NCBI GenBank assembly: GCA_937996665.1 | Contig: CALKUU010000290.1 | Coordinates: 1 to 33,880, forward strand | Length of the DNA: 33,880 bases | Direction of reading: 5' to 3' | Source: an uncultured Xenococcaceae cyanobacterium | GTDB taxonomy: Bacteria; Cyanobacteriota; Cyanobacteriia; Cyanobacteriales; Xenococcaceae | In this document: positions 7,420 through 16,900 of the stretch, one piece after another | How positions within the stretch are numbered: position 1 is the first letter of the stretch | Layout: each line of letters opens with the position of its first letter | The notes under the pieces: generated by a model | The model's input: the letters and a program-made list of their open reading frames with translations, nothing else | Database searches by the model: none | Told to the model about the DNA's origin: nothing | Made by a program: the position numbers and the translations under genes

Positions 7420-8145
7420 GTGAACCATTATCAAACTCTTCAGGTTAGTCCTCAGGCATCAATAAAAGAAATAAAGTTGGCTTATCGTAAGTTAGCTAAG
7501 CTCTATCATCCCGATACTAATGCTGCTGTTAAGAAGTCGTCTGCCCAGGCTGTTTCTCCTAGCAACGATAAAATTATTACCATTAACGCTGCTTACGAAA
7601 TTTTGAGTAATCCTCAGTCTCGTCGTCAGTACGATCAGTTGCTGCAATTAGGCACTACTTACGAATCTCTTTGTGAAAGACAGGCTCGCACCGCAAAAGC
7701 CTCTCAAGCTTACAGTCGTAATCGTCGTCGTCCGGACAGTAGGCGACAAACCCTTAGCTATCAAGAATGGATTCAGGTTGTCTATATTCCTAGCGATCAC
7801 AGTATCCAAGATATTATTCAACCATTAGACATCGAAATCGAGAATTTATCCGCAGACCCTTTCGATGACGAGCTATTGGCAGATTTTCAGATCTACTTAG
7901 AAGACTGTCGTCATCATTTACAACTTGCCAAGCAGAGATTTGCCATCTATCCGAATCCGCCGCAGTTAGCTAATGTCGCAGTCAACTTCTACTACTGTCT
8001 AAATCATATTGAGGATGGGATTAAAGAGCTAGAATATTTTGCCCTTAATTATGATGAACATTATATTCATACTGGACAGGAGCTTTTCAGAATTGCTAGC
8101 GGTCTAAGATCTGAAGCTGAAAATAGTGTCAGTTCTGTATTTTAA
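7420..8145 (+). CDS. J-domain (DnaJ-like) protein
   Basis: The 241-residue protein has an N-terminal J domain (about 1-78) with YRKLAKLYHPDTN; the HPD tripeptide needed to stimulate Hsp70 ATPase is at 30-32, and the helix IV end EILSNPQSRRQYDQLL is clear. There is no G/F region, zinc-finger domain or C-terminal substrate domain of DnaJ, so it is a type III J protein. The remaining 160 residues are mostly helical and acidic (FDDELLADFQIYLEDC) and probably give client or localisation specificity. The start is GTG with a weak AGGGG nearby. It follows the structured RNA by about 50 bp, so that RNA may be its leader. Confidence 0.82.
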   Translation: MNHYQTLQVSPQASIKEIKLAYRKLAKLYHPDTNAAVKKSSAQAVSPSNDKIITINAAYEILSNPQSRRQYDQLLQLGTTYESLCERQARTAKASQAYSRNRRRPDSRRQTLSYQEWIQVVYIPSDHSIQDIIQPLDIEIENLSADPFDDELLADFQIYLEDCRHHLQLAKQRFAIYPNPPQLANVAVNFYYCLNHIEDGIKELEYFALNYDEHYIHTGQELFRIASGLRSEAENSVSSVF

Positions 8146-8168
8146 GTTAATCAATCTCTAAAACAAAG

Positions 8169-8195
8169 ATGACCTGCCCAAGTTGGACAGGTCAT
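8169..8195 (-). terminator. Terminator downstream of gap2, possibly shared with the J-domain gene
   Basis: On the minus strand ATGACCTGTCC pairs with GGGCAGGTCAT (11 bp, one wobble, 5-nt loop) and is followed by the T-rich CTTTGTTTT. It lies between the converging ends of gap2 and the J-domain gene. Polarity favours gap2. Confidence 0.72.
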
Positions 8196-8271
8196 TATGA
8201 TGCCATTTCAATTCTATTTAAATGGCTTGTTGAGGTAGTTGTCAATTCAACTATCGCTCTACTTGTTGTGC

Positions 8272-9282
8272 TTACATTTTGGAAGCAACAACTTCAGCCA
8301 AGTCAACAACTCTTTGAGAGTAGCCCCACTCGTTGTCATACCAGGCAATGACTTTGATCATGTTGCCGTCCATAACTAAGGTCAACTGACTATCAACAGT
8401 GGAAGATACATCAGTACCTTTAAAGTCAGAGGAAACAAGAGGCAATTCAGTATAACCAAGAATTCCTTTCAATTCACCTTCTGAAGCAGCTTTAAGGACA
8501 TTATTGATTTCTTCAGGGATTGTGCTTTTCTCTACCTGAGCAACTAAATCTACTACGGAAACATTAGGAGTAGGAACACGCATGGCAATACCATTCAATT
8601 TTCCTTTCAATTCAGGTAATACTAAAGCAACCGCTTCAGCCGCACCAGTAGAAGTAGGAACGATATTGATAGCTGCTGCTCTTGCACGTCTTAGGTCACG
8701 GTGGCTAGCATCTAGAATACGTTGGTCTCCAGTGTAACTGTGAGTAGTTGTCATCATCCCTTTGATAATGCCAAATTTATCATTGATAACCTTAACAATA
8801 GGTGCAAGACAGTTAGTCGTACAACTAGCGTTACTAACGATGTCAAATTCGCTAGGGTCGTAAGCATCTTCGTTTACACCGACAACATAAGTTCCAATTC
8901 CAGGACCTTTACCAGGAGCAGTAATTAGAACTTTTTTAGCTCCCGCTTCAAGGTGCATACCTGCGCCTTTCTGATCGCGGAAAACACCTGTAGATTCAAT
9001 AACAATATCAATATCCCATTCTTTCCAGGGAAGATTCAAAGGATTGCGATCCGATACACATTTGATTGTTTTTCCGTTAACAATTAAAGAGTTGCTATCA
9101 GCTTGGATATCAGCATCACAAATACCCAACATCGAATCGTACTTAAGTAGAATCGCATTATTTGCAGGTGTAGAGGTATCGTTGATCCCTACTACCTCGA
9201 TATTGCTGTTTTCTCTACCAACCCAACATCTTAAAAAATTACGTCCAATACGTCCGAAACCGTTAATTGCTACTCTTACCAC
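8272..9282 (-). CDS. gap2: Glyceraldehyde-3-phosphate dehydrogenase, Gap2 (photosynthetic) type
   Basis: The 336-residue tetrameric enzyme reduces 1,3-bisphosphoglycerate to glyceraldehyde 3-phosphate with NADPH or NADH in the Calvin cycle. The Rossmann motif [13 protein letters not shown] opens the protein. The catalytic Cys is in [11 protein letters not shown], the catalytic His is in the [19 protein letters not shown] region, and the C-terminus is [17 protein letters not shown]. The blocks [16 protein letters not shown] and [15 protein letters not shown] match the chloroplast GapA/Gap2 lineage rather than glycolytic Gap1. The GTG start has an AGAGGA ribosome-binding site upstream. The gene is divergent from murC, with a possible small ORF in the spacer. 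Assignment to Gap2 is by motif recognition. Confidence 0.93.
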   Translation of the reverse strand: MVRVAINGFGRIGRNFLRCWVGRENSNIEVVGINDTSTPANNAILLKYDSMLGICDADIQADSNSLIVNGKTIKCVSDRNPLNLPWKEWDIDIVIESTGVFRDQKGAGMHLEAGAKKVLITAPGKGPGIGTYVVGVNEDAYDPSEFDIVSNASCTTNCLAPIVKVINDKFGIIKGMMTTTHSYTGDQRILDASHRDLRRARAAAINIVPTSTGAAEAVALVLPELKGKLNGIAMRVPTPNVSVVDLVAQVEKSTIPEEINNVLKAASEGELKGILGYTELPLVSSDFKGTDVSSTVDSQLTLVMDGNMIKVIAWYDNEWGYSQRVVDLAEVVASKM

Positions 9283-9426
9283 TATTTATTTCCTCTAATA
9301 AATTTCTTAGGTTTATAGAATAAATGATTCTTAATATCACTCATCATATCGTAAAGTATGAACAATTCCATAACTCAATTCCAATCTCTAATCCACCTTG
9401 TTTGCTACAAAAGTAGTTTATACATA

Positions 9427-9570
9427 CTATTTTGTAACAGTAGGATATTGTTCTGGTGCGTTTAATATCGCTAAAAAAACTGCAATCAACCGATGAGCTA
9501 ATTCAAAATTGGCTTCAGGTTCGAATTTAAACTCTGAGAATTCACGACTCCGAAAAATTACTGTTATCAT
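9427..9570 (-). CDS. Possible 47-residue small protein upstream of gap2
   Basis: An ATG-started frame ends in TAG and encodes 47 residues beginning MITVIFRSREFSEFKFEPEA, with a later helical hydrophobic stretch HRLIAVFLAIL. The composition is protein-like and charged, unlike random AT-rich frames. It lies on the gap2 strand about 145 bp upstream of it, and its start is 72 bp from the divergent murC start. The ribosome-binding site is weak (GGGAC just before ATG). Function is unknown; it could be a short regulator or a chance ORF. Confidence 0.42.
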   Translation of the reverse strand: MITVIFRSREFSEFKFEPEANFELAHRLIAVFLAILNAPEQYPTVTK

Positions 9571-9642
9571 GTCCCGTATTATCCATGATAATCAGAAGCT
9601 GTTCAGAGTAATGGTTATGCCGGAGTTTTAGGAGGGCTGAGG

Positions 9643-11172
9643 GTGAACAAAGTAGATTTAGGTGGCAGACCGCTTCATTTTATTGGTGTTGGGGGGATTG
9701 GCATGTCTGCCTTGGCGCAGATTGTCGTTCAAAGACAATTGCCTGTTTCTGGCTCAGATATCAAGGGCAACCACATTACAGATCGTTTAGAGTCTTTAGG
9801 CACAAAAGTATTTTATTCTCAAGATGCCGCCAATCTAGAATCGATTTCCCAGTCGGCAGGAAGTCCAAGGGAGACGAATCATCAAACGATAAATCGAAAG
9901 TCAGGCGGTTTTTCTACCCAAGCTTCTGCGGCAACCCACAATTTAAAAGTGGCAACTGCTCTTAGTGAAAAAGTCGATCCTCAATTAGCTTGCAATTCAC
10001 CTCAGGTTATCTGCTCAACAGCGATCGCTAAATCCAATCCCGAATATCAGGCAGCGCTGAAGTTGGACTATCCTATTTTTCATCGTTCTGATCTTTTGGC
10101 AGCGTTAATTGATCAATATAAAGGTATTGCCGTTTCAGGAACTCATGGCAAAACCACGACTAGTAGTCTTGTCGGCTATGTTCTTTTGCAAGCAGGTTTA
10201 GATCCCACTATCATTATTGGCGGTGAAGTTGATGCTTGGCAGGGAAATGCTAGGGCAGGTCAAGGCGAATATTTGGTTGCGGAAGCTGATGAGTCTGATG
10301 GATCTTTAGTTAAGCACTCTCCTAGTATTGGCATTATTACCAATATCGAGCTGGATCATCCTGATAAATATAGTTCGTTAGACGAAGTGATCGGTGTTTT
10401 TCAGACATTTGCTCGACAATGTGGGTTGGTCATTGGTTGTCTTGATGATCAGGTTGTTAGAGACAATATCTCTATTGATATTAGCTATAGCCTCGATGCC
10501 CAGAGTAATGCAGACTATATAGCTCGTGATGTTAACTATCATGCTCAAGGTGTGCAAGCTCAGATCTGGGAGCGAGGAAAGCTCTTGGGTTCACTAAATC
10601 TACAGTTGTTAGGAAATCATAATTTGAGTAATGCCTTAGCAGCGATCGCCGTAGGCAGAAAAGTTGGTTTGGAATTTTCTGTTATCGCTGAGGCGCTAGC
10701 AACTTTTTCTGGTACGAAAAGACGCTTTGAGCTGAAAGGAGAAGCTAATGGGATTAAATTTATTGATGATTATGCTCATCATCCCAGCGAAATTAAAGTC
10801 ACTTTAGAATCAGCAAAAATAAAAACTCAAGAATCTGATGTCAAAAGAGTAGTTGCTATTTTTCAGCCTCATCGATTTAGCAGAACAGAAACTTTCTTGG
10901 CAGAATTTGCTGAATCTTTTCAAGATGCCGATGTTGTGATTATTACAAGTATTTACAGTGCGGGAGAAACTAATACTAATAATATTAGTGGCAGAGATTT
11001 AGCGGAAAAAATTCGGCAGAGAGGTCTGCAAACTCATTATGTTGAGGAGCTTAGTTCTATCCCTAAATTTCTTAAAGAAGATATTCTTCAGCCAAAGGAT
11101 CTTGCTTTATTTTTGGGGGCAGGAAATTTAAATCAATATATCGAGAAAACGATTGAACTCTATCCAAATTAA
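9643..11172 (+). CDS. murC: UDP-N-acetylmuramate--L-alanine ligase
   Basis: The 509-residue cytoplasmic ligase adds L-alanine to UDP-MurNAc, the first peptide step of peptidoglycan precursor synthesis. The N-terminal UDP-binding domain has FIGVGGIGMSALA. The central ATPase domain has the P-loop GTHGKTT (about 166-172), EADESDGS and the TNIELDHPDKY region. The C-terminal domain has DDYAHHPSEI and FQPHRFSRT. The GTG start has GGAGGG 6 nt upstream. Between DAANLES and PQVICSTAI the N-terminal domain carries about 50 extra residues (roughly 69-118) of low conservation. murB follows 316 bp later, the usual cyanobacterial order. Confidence 0.95.
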   Translation: MNKVDLGGRPLHFIGVGGIGMSALAQIVVQRQLPVSGSDIKGNHITDRLESLGTKVFYSQDAANLESISQSAGSPRETNHQTINRKSGGFSTQASAATHNLKVATALSEKVDPQLACNSPQVICSTAIAKSNPEYQAALKLDYPIFHRSDLLAALIDQYKGIAVSGTHGKTTTSSLVGYVLLQAGLDPTIIIGGEVDAWQGNARAGQGEYLVAEADESDGSLVKHSPSIGIITNIELDHPDKYSSLDEVIGVFQTFARQCGLVIGCLDDQVVRDNISIDISYSLDAQSNADYIARDVNYHAQGVQAQIWERGKLLGSLNLQLLGNHNLSNALAAIAVGRKVGLEFSVIAEALATFSGTKRRFELKGEANGIKFIDDYAHHPSEIKVTLESAKIKTQESDVKRVVAIFQPHRFSRTETFLAEFAESFQDADVVIITSIYSAGETNTNNISGRDLAEKIRQRGLQTHYVEELSSIPKFLKEDILQPKDLALFLGAGNLNQYIEKTIELYPN

Positions 11173-11488
11173 TACTCTTGTTCTACTGAAGGAAAGACTT
11201 AAGTAAAATTAGTTATTTTTTAGCCTGATTATTAAACATCCAATAATTTTCTATATACAAATAAGGAATGATCGGTTAGATTGTCGTTGACAACTTTCCT
11301 CATCTACGCATAAAGATTTACGAGTTAGTTTTTATGTCGATAGGGGAGTTGCTAGTAATACTATCTAATTCTTAATTAAAAGTAAGTAGTTTAAGGTTAT
11401 CTGCAACTTATTAATTGCTTTAAGGAATTAATTAATTTAAGGATTTTGTATTGCTGGTGTTTAATTAAATTCGTTCCCACTCTAAATA
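11173..11488. other. AT-rich spacer between murC and murB
   Basis: No gene, repeat family or terminator is recognised in these 316 bp. The segment near murB is strongly AT-rich with TTAATTAA-type runs. Confidence 0.5.
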
Positions 11489-12379
11489 ATGATTGATCCT
11501 ACAAAACGTCTAATTCAATCTGAGATTTCTTTGGCTAGTCAGACTTCCTATCGAGTTGGTGGAAATGCTCAGTGGTATGCTGCGCCTAGAAATTGGCAAG
11601 AATTATCGGCTTGTTTTGAATGGTACCAAACTCAAGATATGCCCCTGATGCTTTTGGGTGCAGGGTCGAACCTTTTAATTAGCGATCGCGGAATTCCTGG
11701 TTTGACAATTAGTACCCGTTATTTTCGCAGTTACGAATTTCAGGATGATAGTGGTTTACTAACAGCCGATGCTGGAGAGCCAATTGCCAATTTAGCTTGG
11801 AAAGCTGCTAAAAAAGGGCTAAAAGGGTTAGAGTGGGCAGTGGGAATTCCTGGTACAGTCGGTGGTGCAGTTGTTATGAATGCAGGAGCGCACCAACAGT
11901 CAATTTCCGATATTTTGGTCAGTGCAACCATTATTGATTCCAATGGCAATATCGAAGACCTTAACCCAGAAAAATTAGCTTATAGTTATCGCACCTCTAA
12001 TCTACAAGGAAGCAATAAGTTTGTGGTTAAGGCAACTTTCCGCTTAGAGCCAGGTTATACCAGACAAGAGGTAATGGAGCTGGCAAACAGCAATTGGACA
12101 CAGCGAAAAACAACTCAACCTTATCATTTACCCAGTTGTGGCAGTGTTTTTAGAAATCCATATCCAAAAGCAGCAGCTAAATTAATTGAGCAGTTGGGTT
12201 TGAAAGGTCACAAAATTGGCGATGCCCAAATAGCTGAGCGTCATGCTAATTTCATTCTTAACTGTGGTTCGGCTAAAGCTAGTGATATTTTTCAATTAAT
12301 TCGCTACATTCAAGAGAAAGTAGAATATCATTGGTCTGTATCTTTGGAGCCAGAAGTGAAACTGCTAGGGGAGTTCTAA
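11489..12379 (+). CDS. murB: UDP-N-acetylenolpyruvoylglucosamine reductase
   Basis: The 296-residue FAD enzyme reduces the enolpyruvyl ether to UDP-MurNAc with NADPH, the step before MurC. FAD-domain motifs are YRVGGNAQW, LLGAGSNLLISD and GIPGTVGGAVVMNAG. Catalytic-domain motifs are SYRTSN, the serine of LPSCGSVFRNP that donates the proton, and the C-terminal glutamate in LEPEVKLLGEF. The length and compact C-terminal part fit the type II enzymes common in cyanobacteria. It starts with ATG and is followed by ebfC on the same strand after 155 bp. Confidence 0.95.
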   Translation: MIDPTKRLIQSEISLASQTSYRVGGNAQWYAAPRNWQELSACFEWYQTQDMPLMLLGAGSNLLISDRGIPGLTISTRYFRSYEFQDDSGLLTADAGEPIANLAWKAAKKGLKGLEWAVGIPGTVGGAVVMNAGAHQQSISDILVSATIIDSNGNIEDLNPEKLAYSYRTSNLQGSNKFVVKATFRLEPGYTRQEVMELANSNWTQRKTTQPYHLPSCGSVFRNPYPKAAAKLIEQLGLKGHKIGDAQIAERHANFILNCGSAKASDIFQLIRYIQEKVEYHWSVSLEPEVKLLGEF

Positions 12380-12534
12380 TTAATTGGCTATTGTTGAGGC
12401 TATCTAAAGATAAAGCTTGACGATCTAAATAATTAAGAAATTTCCTTACTAAGGGCGCTTTTGCTGCTAAGTCTGATTTCATGGAATTCGTAGAACCGAT
12501 TGTATCCATTTATAGTTAAAAGAATTAACGAGAT

Positions 12535-12861
12535 ATGCCAAATCCTTTTGGAAAAATGAAAGATCTTGCTAACGCTTTTCAGCAAGCGCAACAAGTTCAG
12601 CAAGGAGCACAAGAACTTCAAGCAGAATTGGAAAAACTAGAAATTGAAGGAACTTGCGCAAGTGGATTAGTAAAAGTTGTGATGAGTGGTAATCAAGAGC
12701 CACTCCGTGTCGAAATCGCTCCCGATTCTTTGTCTCAAGGAGCAGAGGCTGTTTCTGGAATGGTGACAGAGGCTATGCAGGATGCATACACCAAGTCTTC
12801 TGAAAATATGCGATCGCGAATGGAAGAATTGACCAGTGGTTTAAATTTACCTGGCTTTTAG
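12535..12861 (+). CDS. ebfC: YbaB/EbfC family nucleoid-associated protein
   Basis: The 108-residue protein has the classic YbaB/EbfC layout. A glycine/phenylalanine-containing start (MPNPFGKMKDLANAFQQAQ) leads into a long N-terminal helix rich in Gln and Glu. Then comes the beta-sheet core with VKVVMSGNQEPLRVEIAPD and a C-terminal helix ending in LTSGLNLPGF. Family members are dimers that bind DNA as tweezers and organise the nucleoid. The ATG start directly follows a purine-containing spacer (ACGAGAT). Location after murB is typical of cyanobacteria. Confidence 0.9.
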   Translation: MPNPFGKMKDLANAFQQAQQVQQGAQELQAELEKLEIEGTCASGLVKVVMSGNQEPLRVEIAPDSLSQGAEAVSGMVTEAMQDAYTKSSENMRSRMEELTSGLNLPGF

Positions 12862-13905
12862 TTAGTTGATTAAACTGAGGTTTTGCCAACAAGCTTCTGC
12901 AAAAAATTAATTGCCTTAGCTTGTTGGTTAGTTGAAGATTTGATTTATTTGTTCTTCTAGCTACTTCATTGATGTCTTATTGCGGTTGCTTTCTTAAGGT
13001 AGCTCACTTAATTAAGCCTTAATTGGTAAAGGTTTCGCTTACTTGCTCGCGTATCTTACCGAAGCTAAATTTATTAGCTTAAATATTGGCTGTCAAAAAA
13101 GAAACTTGTAACCTTGCTTTTCCTTAGATCAGCTATTTTTTGTTAGTGATAGCCATTTCTTCATTTACTTATTCTGTTCGCAAATATATTTTTTCTCCTT
13201 AAAAGTTAATTAAATAAGAGTCGTGTTTGTCTGCACTCTTCTAGCAATTTAGGGGCTGTCTTATAACCTTATTAGCTGAGTAATTTTAGCTGAGACTATT
13301 GACCCAATTTGGTTCTCTGTAGATGGTTATAGTTGTTAGCGCTTAATCTTATTATTATTCGATTAGAAATTTTTTGATGGTAAATCTTAATCGTTTATCT
13401 TGCTAAAAATAAACGGTGATCCTGATTGAGTGGGAAAACTGTTTGTTTTAATACAGCAGTAAAGATAGTTATTCCTTCATGATTTATTGTTTGGAGATCG
13501 CAACTAAAAATAAGTCGACGATATTAGAATCTAAATTGAAACCACCATTAGCTGATTTCAATTTATCAGAAAATTAGGTCAATGGTTTGTCCGCACTGGC
13601 TAAAATTATCTGTACTAGCAGAAGCTAATTTTAGAGGGTTTCCCGATCAAAGTAAGACGTAATTTATGCAATCAGGAAAATTTTTATAGTTGTATTTACT
13701 GTGTTTTCGTTATTAATGGATAATTATTTGTAAATATTTAAGGTGTAACTAGTTAATTTCTTTAAAACTAAATCCATAATTGGGAACAATAATTATATGT
13801 ATTCTCTAAAGTAGGTTATTTTCGAACAAATAAATTTACTGATATTTAAGAGTAGTAGAGTACACCTTATTCTTATATTTCTTATTTGTTAAGCTTTACA
13901 CAACG
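12862..13905. other. 1.04-kb gene-free region upstream of the CheA-like gene
   Basis: No ORF worth calling is seen on either strand. It contains a hairpin just after ebfC (separate entry) and a perfect 9-bp inverted repeat CTAAAATTA/TAATTTTAG (13600-13608 and 13626-13634). It may hold the promoter and a long leader for the kinase gene, or an unrecognised RNA. Confidence 0.5.
12886..12927 (+). terminator. Probable terminator after ebfC
   Basis: CCAACAAGCT and AGCTTGTTGG form a perfect 10-bp stem with a 22-nt AT-rich loop, 25 bases after the ebfC stop. The following sequence is T-rich but lacks a continuous T tract, so it may be only a 3' stabilising hairpin. Confidence 0.45.
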
Positions 13906-13923
13906 TTGTCATCAACCGTCACT

Positions 13924-16900
13924 ATGAATAGCCAGGGTAATTTTTCAGAACCAAACGATCTCAAAGTTCAACAGCCAGCCAATGAATGTAATGATTCAAA
14001 TCAAAGTTCTTTGAGTGGTTCAAATACTCAGGATTCAATTTTAGAAGAGAACAATCAAATGAATGATCCTGGTGACAAACAGACAGTAGTGCAGCAAGAT
14101 TTTTCTGCTGATAAGCAAACGGTAGTACAGCAAGATGGCTTGGCTGGTAAACAGACAGTAGTACAACAAGATTTTCTTACTGATAAGCAAACAGTAGTGC
14201 AGCAAGATGGCTTGACTGACTTATCTGTAGATGATTTATCTGCATTAGATGAACTAGAGTCAGGCGATTTAAACTTAATCGATAGTACGGTTGATGATAC
14301 TAATGATTTACTTCCCTTCATTAATAGTGGGAATGGTTCTTCCGAAAACAATCTTGGAGAATTATCAGAATTAGGCGCTCAAGATTTAGAATTGGGTGAA
14401 GATGCCAACCTAGACCCATTAGATCTAAATTTAGAGGTGTCAGATATTGCTCCAAACGATATTTCAGGTAGTGATGATTTAAATCTAGACTTTGACGGTG
14501 ACTCTCTAGATCTAAATTTAGAGGTGTCAGATATTGCTCCAAACGGCATTTCAGGTAGTGATGATTTAAATCTAGACCTTGATGGCGACTCTCTAGATCT
14601 AAATTTAGAGGTGTCGGATATTGCTCCAAACGGCATTTCAGGTAGTGATGATTTAAATCTAGACTTTGATGATTCCTTAGATTCCTTAGAAGGATTCGAC
14701 TCTTCAGAAATGGAGGAGCTTTCCCAAGATAATGGTCTGGAGCTTGGTGATCTAAATCTTGGTCTTGAAGATGTCTCAGCTACTTTAGAGATGAAAGATT
14801 TAGAGCTTGACGATTCCAAGGATGCTCTAGGTGAAATGAGTTTGTTAAGTGAATTGGGAAGTCTGGATGATTTGTTGTCAGGGGCAAAAGCGAGTTCAGT
14901 ATCAACTCCAGTAGTTGGAAAAGCTCCTGTTGTCATCTCTAAGGCAACAACGTCCTACAATAGACCACAAAAAAATGTTCCGTCAAAAGTTCAAACCTTC
15001 GACCAGACTATGCGGGTGTCGGTGCGAAAATTAGATGATCTTAATAACTTGATTGGAGAGCTAGTAGTTAAAAGGAATCGTTTAGAAGAAGATCAAGAGA
15101 GAATTCGTCGCTTCATGGATAATCTTCTCAATTATGTTCAGTCTCTTGGTGAGATGGGCGGAAAAATGCACGATCTTTATGAGCGATCGCTCTTAGAAGG
15201 CGCCCTCATGGCTAGCCGAAATCAAAGTCAATCCTCTTCTGGTAAAAAACAACGTTCCAGTTTTTTGGAAGAAGATGAAGTAGAAGAAAGTAATGAATTA
15301 GATGCTCTAGAGCTAGATCGCTTTACTGGATTTCACCTTCTTTCTCAAGACATTATCGAGCTAATTGTCAGGGTAAGAGAAGCCGCTTCAGATATTCAGT
15401 TTGTTGTTGATGAAACGGACAAGGTTACTCAATCTTTAAGGCAAGTTACCTCTCAATTGCAAGATGGAATGAATTCCTCTCGCATGATGCCTTTTGGTCA
15501 AACTACAGATCGCTTACCTCGGGCAATTCGAGACATTTCTCGTAAATTGAAGAAGCAAGTTAAATTGCAAATCGAAGGGAAAGACGTTCTCATCGACAAG
15601 ATGATTGTAGAAAGTCTCTATAATCCCATGACTCACTTAGTCAACAACGCAATTACCCACGGCATTGAAACTCCTGAAGAGCGAGTTAAGCTAGGAAAGC
15701 CTGAAAACGGAACCATTTTAATTAGAGCATTTCTGCAAGGAAATCAAACGGTAATCACAATTGCTGATGACGGTGCTGGCATTGATCCAGAAAGAATAAA
15801 AGCAAAAGCCGTTGAGAAAGGAATGCTCACTTGGGCAAAAGCTCAAGAATTAACCAATCCAGAAACTTATGATTTGATTTTCCATGCTGGGTTCAGCACG
15901 AAAGATCAAGCCGATGATTTTGCCGGTCGTGGTGTTGGGATGGACGTTGTTAATACAGACCTAACCAAGATTCGGGGAACGATTAGTATTGAGTCAGAAG
16001 TCGGAAAAGGGACAACCTTTATTATTCGTCTACCACTAGTATTGAGTATTTGTAAGGCAATTAGCTGTGTCTTTAACAACACACGTATTGCCTTTCCTCT
16101 TGATGGTGTTGAAGCGCAAAAAGAATATCTACCCAACGAAATTATTACTGACCCCAATGGAGTTAAGCAGATTTCTTGGGAAGGAGATCTGCTTCCCTTC
16201 CAACCTTTAAGTAATCTTCTTCTCTATAATCGTCAGTTAAATCGAGGTGGGGTTTATAACCTCAATAAAGAGGATGATTTTATTTCGATAATTATTCTGC
16301 GGAGTGCCGATAATCTAATGGCGGTTCAGGTAGATCAGATTATTGGGGAGCAAGAAATTGTTATTAAACAAATTGAAGGACCTGTTCCCAAGCCATCGGG
16401 TATTACTGGGGCAACAGTATTGGGTGATGGCGTTGTTATGCCGATCGCTGATGTTCTCGAACTAATCGAAATTGCTCAAGGTAAGAGAACTATTGAGCTT
16501 GGATTTAATGTTTGGGAAGACAATGATAGTAAGCAAGCGGATGAGCTTTCCTCTGAGCCTACTGTATTGGTTGTCGATGACTCGATTACGGTAAGAGAAC
16601 TACTAACTCTGAGTTTTACCAAACTTGGTTATCGCGTAGAGCAAGCTAGAGATGGTCAAGAAGGCTGGGAAAAACTTCGTGGTGGCTTACCTTGTGACAT
16701 GATTTTCTGTGATATCGAAATGCCGAGAATGAACGGTTTAGAGCTGTTGTCTAATCTGCAAAAAGATGAGCAACTAAAATATATTCCGATGGCGATGTTA
16801 ACTTCTCGTGGAGCGGATAAACATCGGAAGTTGGCTACAGATTTAGGAGCTAAGGCATATTTGACCAAGCCCTACACCGAAAAGAACTTAATGGATGTGG

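Noticed and set aside
9500-9560. GGTTCGAATTTAAACTC, resembling a tRNA T arm
   Set aside because: No acceptor, D or anticodon arm can be built around it; the segment is better explained by the small minus-strand ORF.
12279-12509. Minus-strand frame of 76 codons overlapping the murB 3' end
   Set aside because: It overlaps murB by about 100 bp on the opposite strand, has no ribosome-binding site and matches no known family.
14321-14936. Long minus-strand frames opposite the CheA repeats
   Set aside because: They arise because the tandem repeats are multiples of three and carry no antisense stops; the plus-strand domain structure is decisive.
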